Of a stretch of 64,000 nucleotides of DNA, positions 58,390-64,000 are shown one piece after another. Each line of letters opens with the position of its first letter. Positions within the stretch are counted from its first letter, which is position 1. A program made the translations under genes and the position numbers. The stretch comes from Bisporella sp. PMI_857. Its lineage: Eukaryota > Ascomycota > Leotiomycetes > Helotiales > Helotiaceae. The DNA lies in contig JAJSPD010000006.1 of NCBI GenBank assembly GCA_021307315.1, positions 372,001 through 436,000 of the forward strand. Reading direction: 5' to 3'. The notes beneath the pieces were generated by a model, which searched no databases, had not been told where the DNA came from, and saw only the letters and a program-made list of their open reading frames with translations.

Positions 58390-59750
58390 GCTTCCTGCTG
58401 TGTCGTATTGGGATGGAATATTTGCATGAAAAGATGTATGAATAGGCATAGAAATGAGTAGCATGTATTTGAGAATCAAAGTACAATAGACCTTCAACTT
58501 CACTGACTTTTTAGGCCAAAGCGACGTGATACTTCAGTGTCTTTTATATAGACAATTCAAACACCTCGCCTGTGCATAACTTTTGAAGCAACTCTTGGTC
58601 GTCAGCGATAGGGTCAGAATTAGTGGGGCCATGATAGAAGCCATGAGCTGGCAACGCCAGCAAAACAACTGGGACTAGCCGTGGAAAGGACAAAAAGGCT
58701 AATAAAATGCTACGTAAGCATATAGAATTCGAAAATAGGTGTTGGTTTGCCATTCTGCTTCGAATGTGGAAGGTAGCGAAAGGGTAGATATATCAAAAGG
58801 AGGTAATTTGCTTGCAAAGGGAGCAAATGGCGCCTTAAATGCGCACAAGAACTAGTTTCACCCAGTCTCACTATCCATATTCCATCTACCAGAGCACGTC
58901 TTGTTACTCGCCCAAATTGAGATCAGATGACGAGACTAATAAGTCCGATAGTCAGGACGCTGGTCGATTACGAAGGATGCCTGGTTCGAGTTCTGCAATG
59001 TGAAACGATTCCGGGGGGTTTACTCCCTCTAGGCTTGAAGAAGGGACAACAATAAAATAAACTCAAGGGTTTCTTCATAGGTGCGGGAGCATACATTCTT
59101 TGCAGACATGAACTTGGAATAAAGGAACAAAAGCATAAGGCGTGGTGCTATCGAGTTGTTTCATTCCCCCCGCTGCTCAGGTGCTTATCGTCTTACAGTA
59201 CGATAAGCTTAGCATGCACTAAACTGGCTTAGGGACCCCTCCCCGATGTTGTATGGCAATGACAACCCCTCCTTCATGAACCTTCAACCTTCCTGTGCAA
59301 ACACTTATATTCCCTTTTTCTGATTCCGATTGTGGATACTTTGAGCTGCCTCATCTACGTAGCTAATAGGACTCGTTCGACTTGAAGTCGGCTTACTTTG
59401 ACACCAAATCCCGTTCGCAAGGCAACCGGTTCAGGCAGTGACGAGTTCCCTTTCTAGTCATTATAAGCTCGATACTGAACCTCAACTTCTCTTGAACTCC
59501 CTAGTATGCCGCCTAGCTCTTTTGTTCTTTCACTACCTCTAGAACCCTTTGGCGCTTTCATATGCAACTACCTCTGTCTATTGTCTTGAAATTCCAGATG
59601 ATATAGCTGGGCTAATGATATGGATCGAAGCCAGCGCCAGCCTTCTACCAGAGCCCAAGCCAACATTCGGCAACATCCTCGGACTTCAAGTTTCCTCTAC
59701 CTGCTACAGAACCCAAAGTAAACTCTTGGCTAAATAGTATACTTCCAGTC
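58390..59750. other. intergenic with one weak ORF
   Basis: About 1.4 kb. Apart from the weak minus ORF at 58544-58753 nothing is supported; the right end is CT-rich, as expected for a fungal promoter. Confidence 0.45.
58544..58753 (-). CDS. small hydrophobic ORF, possibly secreted or membrane protein
   Basis: 69 codons: MANQHLFSNSICLRSILLAF, then FPRLVPVVLLALPAHGFYHG and a polar tail. The hydrophobic N-terminal half resembles a signal-anchor. No homologue, splice pattern or partner supports it, so it may be chance. Confidence 0.22.
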   Translation of the reverse strand: MANQHLFSNSICLRSILLAFLSFPRLVPVVLLALPAHGFYHGPTNSDPIADDQELLQKLCTGEVFELSI

Positions 59751-62366
59751 ATGGCTCGTAGTGAGGCAGATGACAGCCTCGCCGGTTCAGCTTATGAGTT
59801 CATCGATACTGACGGCGAAAGCCATGATGACCTGTCAGAGTCCATGGCATCTACGGATTTTGGCGGCAGACCCGACGATGTTGCCAGTCTGGCAGATGAT
59901 ACCGATGAGAGCGGAGACGAGAGCGGACGGGAGGATGTTGGTCCTGAAGGTAAGTCATACGCTTATGCTGAAGTCCTATTCCTGTAGGATTCTTTATCGG
60001 TTTCTCAAACCGCCGTCGAATTCATTGCTTTCCTGTGTGCATGCACATATGCTTACCTCAACCGTGGTAGTCCCAAACCTCCCTGCGGTAGAAGAAACCA
60101 TCGACAATGCGTTCAACACCCCACACTAGGCCGGACAGTTGCAGTGTTGCAGGAAGATGGGGACAAGCCCATGACCGAGTCTATCGCATTTGAAGAGCCA
60201 AATGACGCTGTGGGAACTGAGACTATATTTGCCAAACATACAATCACGGATTACAGTGAGGAAGAGACGACCAGCATTGCAGAAGAAATGAACTTACCAC
60301 GGCATCCAAATCGTCTTGCATTAACGATTCGTCAAACTATGACCAAACAATGCCTTTCCATCAGTGAACCTCTCCGGATACTATACGTTGGCAACGACTC
60401 TGCGCGGCACGACATTTTGTACAAGATAGCAAGCTCAGTTCCTGCATCAGCAGAAAGGGGAAAGACAGGAGGCAATCGTCGACAGTCATCATCGCAACTA
60501 TACAATGTCGTTCCAGTATCTGCATTTGGTTCATTACAGACACCGGAAATAGAGCTTTTGCAGTCTTCGGAGTTCCAAATCAAGGTTGAGGCCTGTACTT
60601 TGGCCCGGAGCCTGAAGTTTGAAGATGCTCCGGAGAAACCAGATGTCGTGAAACTGACTTTAGAAGACAACATCTCATACCATTCGGTCCCTGAGGGAGA
60701 AGGATTTATTGTCGAGCCAGCATGGGAGCTTCCTCATATCGCGGTGATCTATTCCTCTTCTCTTGATGACCTCAGCGCAAGACGTACCTCGACACTGGTT
60801 AGGAAGTTCATGAAACGACACAATGTTCCTTCCATCGTAATAGCGCATAAGCAATCGTTCAACAGAGGCGATTGCATCGTTCTTGATCAACACTCCATCC
60901 ACATGTGTTTGGAGTCGCGAGATCCTGACAGCCGCGGAAGCATGATTCATCGACGACTGCCTATTGACTTGGCTTCGTTTCTGAATATCGATGCTAGACA
61001 GATGAACAGAAACTTAGCGTATCTAACAGGACTTCATGAGCCATTGCAGACGACAGCGCATGTAGAAAGCAATCCGACAGCGAAGGTTGAGGCCTCTACA
61101 GAGTCTCGGATTTCGGAGAAGACTTCTTTTAATGTAAAAGAAAGCATCAGCGCCGCCTTCGATCGAATTAGAGTAGAATGGAGAGCCGTCATTCCTGTTA
61201 GTTTACTCGTCTTGAGCGCCCTAGCTGTAGCCCTAGCCGGAGTAGCTAGCTCTGGCATTTCTTCTCAGCCAGCTATATCAGTGAACAGTAGAATCATCTC
61301 AGCAACGCCTATACTCACATCTTCATCCACCTCATCCATGTCAGTAGTGAGCGGGATACCGACATCTAACACTATCGTGATTCCCACATCTACCAAGACA
61401 GTCACGGTAACTCAATCCGCCGGGCCAAATAGCCTCTCGGTTGTTCCTACAATGGAACTTGGAAAGTCGTTTAAGCCTGCCCTAAGCAAGCCGTCTAACA
61501 AGTCAAATGTCTGCACAGCGGAAATCTTAGGAACAAGAGAGGTGTTGATTCGAATTCCATCAGCAACAATGCTTAAGTGGCTCAATAGAGAAGCACTGTC
61601 GGTCAATGTCACGAGAGGCAACGTTTCTGTCGACACTGAAAGAGCCTACAGCACTAGCGAAGGGGTTGTGTTGCTGCTTGCCCAAAATCAAGCTTACGGT
61701 GTTCTCAATATTCATGTAATAACTACGACGCGACCTCGAGTCAATGAATCATTCCAGGTTGATTTCGGCAAAAGCATATGGCAGGCGATCTTGGAGAAGT
61801 ATCACTCATCGTTCACAGAAGAACCTGGTCCTCAAAGCTATGAGCAAATAGTTGCTATTATGGATAAAATAGTCAAGGATGCACAGGTCAACTCGAAACA
61901 GGCCTTTGACAGGATAGACGAGCTCAGAAAGATCGCCCAGGAGCAAGCATTCTCATCTACCTCTCACTTAGCCAGATTCGCGAAAGCATTAGCACAAGAA
62001 GCCACGGAAAGAAGCAATACTATCTCAAAGGAACTCAATAACCAACTAAATAGCGCAGAAGCTAAGCTATCAAAATATTCTGAATCACTGCAGGAACTCC
62101 AAGAGCCTTTAGAAAAAGGTCTACTCAAGGCGCAAGTACAATCCAAGTTACTATGGCTCAAGTTACAAAGAAAGCATGATGACTACCGTGAATATGAGAA
62201 ACGTGCTATAGCAGCTATGGGCGCTAAGCCTGCGGAAGGAAAGAACTGCTGGAAAACAAGCAGGAGCCGAAAGGAATCTAGGACGAGGAAGAGCTGTACG
62301 GCAAGGATGGCCGCGAGGAGAGAAGGGCGAACAGATAGGAAATCTGGTAGGAAGCAACGTACGTGA
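59751..62366 (+). CDS. unrecognised membrane protein with central span and C-terminal coiled coil
   Basis: Exon 1 (MARSEADDSLAGSAYEFIDT, acidic) ends at a GTAAGT donor at 59950. The acceptor CGTGGTAG (about 60070) leads to PNLPAVEETIDNAFNTP and, after a slip near 60122 (one C short), a 740-codon open frame. It contains a folded-looking domain (RILYVGNDSARHDILYKIAS, ELPHIAVIYSSSLDDLSARR, HNVPSIVIAHKQSF), a Ser/Thr-rich segment after one clear membrane span (AVIPVSLLVLSALAVALAGV), a beta-rich domain, and a coiled coil (ELNNQLNSAEAKLSKYSESL and on). The last 30 residues look frame-shifted. I know no family name. The layout suggests an endomembrane or nuclear-envelope protein, which is inference only. 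Confidence 0.7.
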
Positions 62367-63042
62367 TACATCGGATATGGATCGTAAGGAGTATGGCAGG
62401 CATGTCTTTACTTTATTAAGGTTATGGTTGAGGGATTTCGTATAACTAGGAGTTGAATTTTGCGGGGGGCCAGGGACTGGCAATACGGCCTGGGCTGGCC
62501 TTGCATACTACTCGGAGATGGCTATCGGTTTGGCGCAATGATGGTACTCCTGGTTACACGGGCCTCGAAGCCTATCTCAATTGATTGCAATATATCCTTC
62601 CTGGGCTCCTTGTTTGTATTGATGTAGTGCCACGAGAAATGAGTTTACGTGTATAATGGTGTTGTGAAGGACGGACTAGATTTTTTCTAGAGCATCGAGT
62701 AATGCAACTGACATTATGAATGATATGTTGAAATCTATATTAAGAGCGTTGTTGAAATTAGTCAAAATATTGCTATAGAAATTACTTCGAGACATGGTGA
62801 AGACTTTTCCTTGAACATTGAGTTGGTCGGGTGGTCCCTGTCAGGGGTGTAGAGATAGCGCCTTCGCTTAACCAGAGGCGGTACTTTAGGCCGCAAACAC
62901 CAAAACAATCAATAGAGGGGCTTGATCAAGTTTGGCCTAACTGATAATACTTAGCTACCACTACGTGTTTACTAGGCCATCGCAATTTCTCCCGACCTTC
63001 ATCACAAACAACGTGACTACATCATAAGATAACAAACTCAAA
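62367..63042. other. intergenic
   Basis: About 0.7 kb; upstream region of YRB1. No specific site recognised. Confidence 0.45.
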
Positions 63043-64000
63043 ATGACCGATGCCAGCGAGACCAAACCTGTTGCCACAGAGCCCAAGGTTGAGGCGCCTG
63101 TTAAGGATGATTCTGTAAAAGAAACCGAAGCTGCTCCCGCCGTAAGTAGCTACATTTTTGCAGGGCTGTAGGCTCTGTCACATCTTGGGAGGTAATCATC
63201 GTACTGACAGCGCCAGACGTTGACTGAGCAAGCCACCAGCGCTGCATCGCCTGCCGCAGCTACCGTTACCTCCGCCGCCACTGGTGTTGCCGACAATGTT
63301 TTCTCTATGTTTGGTGGAGGAGCTAAGAAGGAAAAGGTTGAGGATGAGGACCGTGGGGACACATCAGGCTCTGCAAAAGCTCAAAGAGATGCCGCTGCTG
63401 AGGAGAACCCAGAGGTGAGTTAGACGTCCCTACCCCGCAGAGGGGCACCAAAAAAAAAACGCTGATGATATTGCAACAGGAAGAGGCACCAGAGTCTGAG
63501 GATGTCCATTTCGAGCCAGTCATTCGTCTAACCGAGAAAGTCGAGGTCAAGACAAACGAGGAGCTCGAGGAGCAGACCTTCAAGATGCGCGCGAAACTGT
63601 TCAAGTTCGTCAAGGATTCCAATGAGTGGAAAGAGCGTGGAACTGGAGATGTTCGATTGTTGAAGCACAAGGAGAATGGCAAGACCCGTTTGGTTATGCG
63701 AAGAGACAAGACCCTCAAGGTTTGCGCCAACCACTATGGTGCGTTGCAAGAATTCAGTAGTGGGGAATCCAAGAACTAATTTTGAGATAGTCGTCCCTGA
63801 TATGAAGCTTTCTCCCAACGTCGGTAGTGATAGAAGTTGGGTCTGGAATGCTGCCGCTGATGTCAGTGAGGGAGAGCCAGAGGCACAAACTCTTGCAATT
63901 CGATTTGCCAACTCTGAGAGTAAGTCGATCTACTTTGACTACCAAGCCAAAGCTCACACTAGCAGACGCAAATCTCTTCAAGGAGGCTTTCATCAAGGCT
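63043..64000 (+). CDS. YRB1: RanBP1 / Ran-specific GTPase-activating protein 1 (3' end outside window)
   Basis: Yrb1 binds Ran-GTP in the cytoplasm and promotes GTP hydrolysis after nuclear export. Exon 1 starts [20 protein letters not shown]. Introns 63142-63216, 63415-63479, 63739-63790 and 63920-63965 keep phase. An acidic, Ala-rich N-terminus precedes the Ran-binding domain: [115 protein letters not shown]. Every hallmark of the domain is present (WKERG, VRLLKH, MRRD). No frame slip was found. The window ends inside the domain's last helix. Confidence 0.95.

Noticed and set aside
2149..62366. RIP (repeat-induced point mutation) as cause of broken frames
   Set aside because: The defects are indels, not C-to-T changes, and hit single-copy genes.

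Overview
The window reads as nuclear DNA of a filamentous ascomycete (Pezizomycotina; a Leotiomycetes-like fungus is my best guess, held loosely). Coding genes are cut by short introns of about 44-110 nt with GTAAGT-like donors, CTAAC or CTGAC branch sites and YAG acceptors. Intergenic gaps are 0.2-3 kb, and nearly all recognisable genes are fungal housekeeping genes. No bacterial, viral or CRISPR feature was seen.

Layout. 0-6.4 kb: 3' end of an RGG-rich RNA-binding protein (+), MRT4 (-) and MDM10 (+) as a divergent pair, then a ZIP metal transporter (+). 6.4-11.3 kb: sparse, with two weak gene candidates. 11.4-22.9 kb: PP2C phosphatase (-), ESCRT-III VPS2 (-), a mimp-like MITE, mitofusin FZO1 (+) and a HAM1-family protein (-). 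22.9-31 kb: accessory region with a 2EXR protein (-), a chimera of a STAND-like N-terminal domain with a Cdc25-type SH3 (+), and a candidate small secreted cysteine-rich protein (-). 31-47.3 kb: DUF4211 nuclear protein (-), DUF3237 protein (+), bestrophin-like channel (-), TOM22 (-), an unknown gene (-), COMPASS Shg1-type protein (-), a small mitochondrial protein (+), eIF2B delta GCD2 (-) and spliceosomal MFAP1 (+). 47.4-48.6 kb: two tRNA loci. 49.6-64 kb: POL12 (-), glycerol kinase GUT1 (+), peroxisomal thiolase (+), an unknown TM/coiled-coil protein (+) and RanBP1/YRB1 (+, cut by the window end).

Two things stand out. (1) The tRNA-Arg(UCU) gene at 48437-48560 carries a 53-nt insertion in its D-arm that looks exactly like a spliceosomal intron (GTAAGT ... 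TCCTAAC ... CCTAG). Removing it restores a good tRNA. A neighbouring tRNA-like locus has an intron-like insert at another position plus an anticodon-loop insert. (2) Most long genes, including essential ones, contain single-base frameshifts, mostly one base missing from a short homopolymer. The simplest reading is an assembly with residual indel errors, not mass pseudogenisation, so gene models here span several open frames. In the entries, 'reading-frame slip' means the conserved protein continues in another frame.

The genes are not a cluster. They are independent housekeeping units: mitochondrial import and shape (MDM10, TOM22, FZO1), ribosome assembly and translation (MRT4, GCD2), DNA replication (POL12), membrane traffic (VPS2), splicing (MFAP1), chromatin (Shg1), nuclear transport (YRB1), and glycerol and fatty-acid catabolism (GUT1, thiolase). 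Several are head-to-head pairs sharing 230-620 bp.
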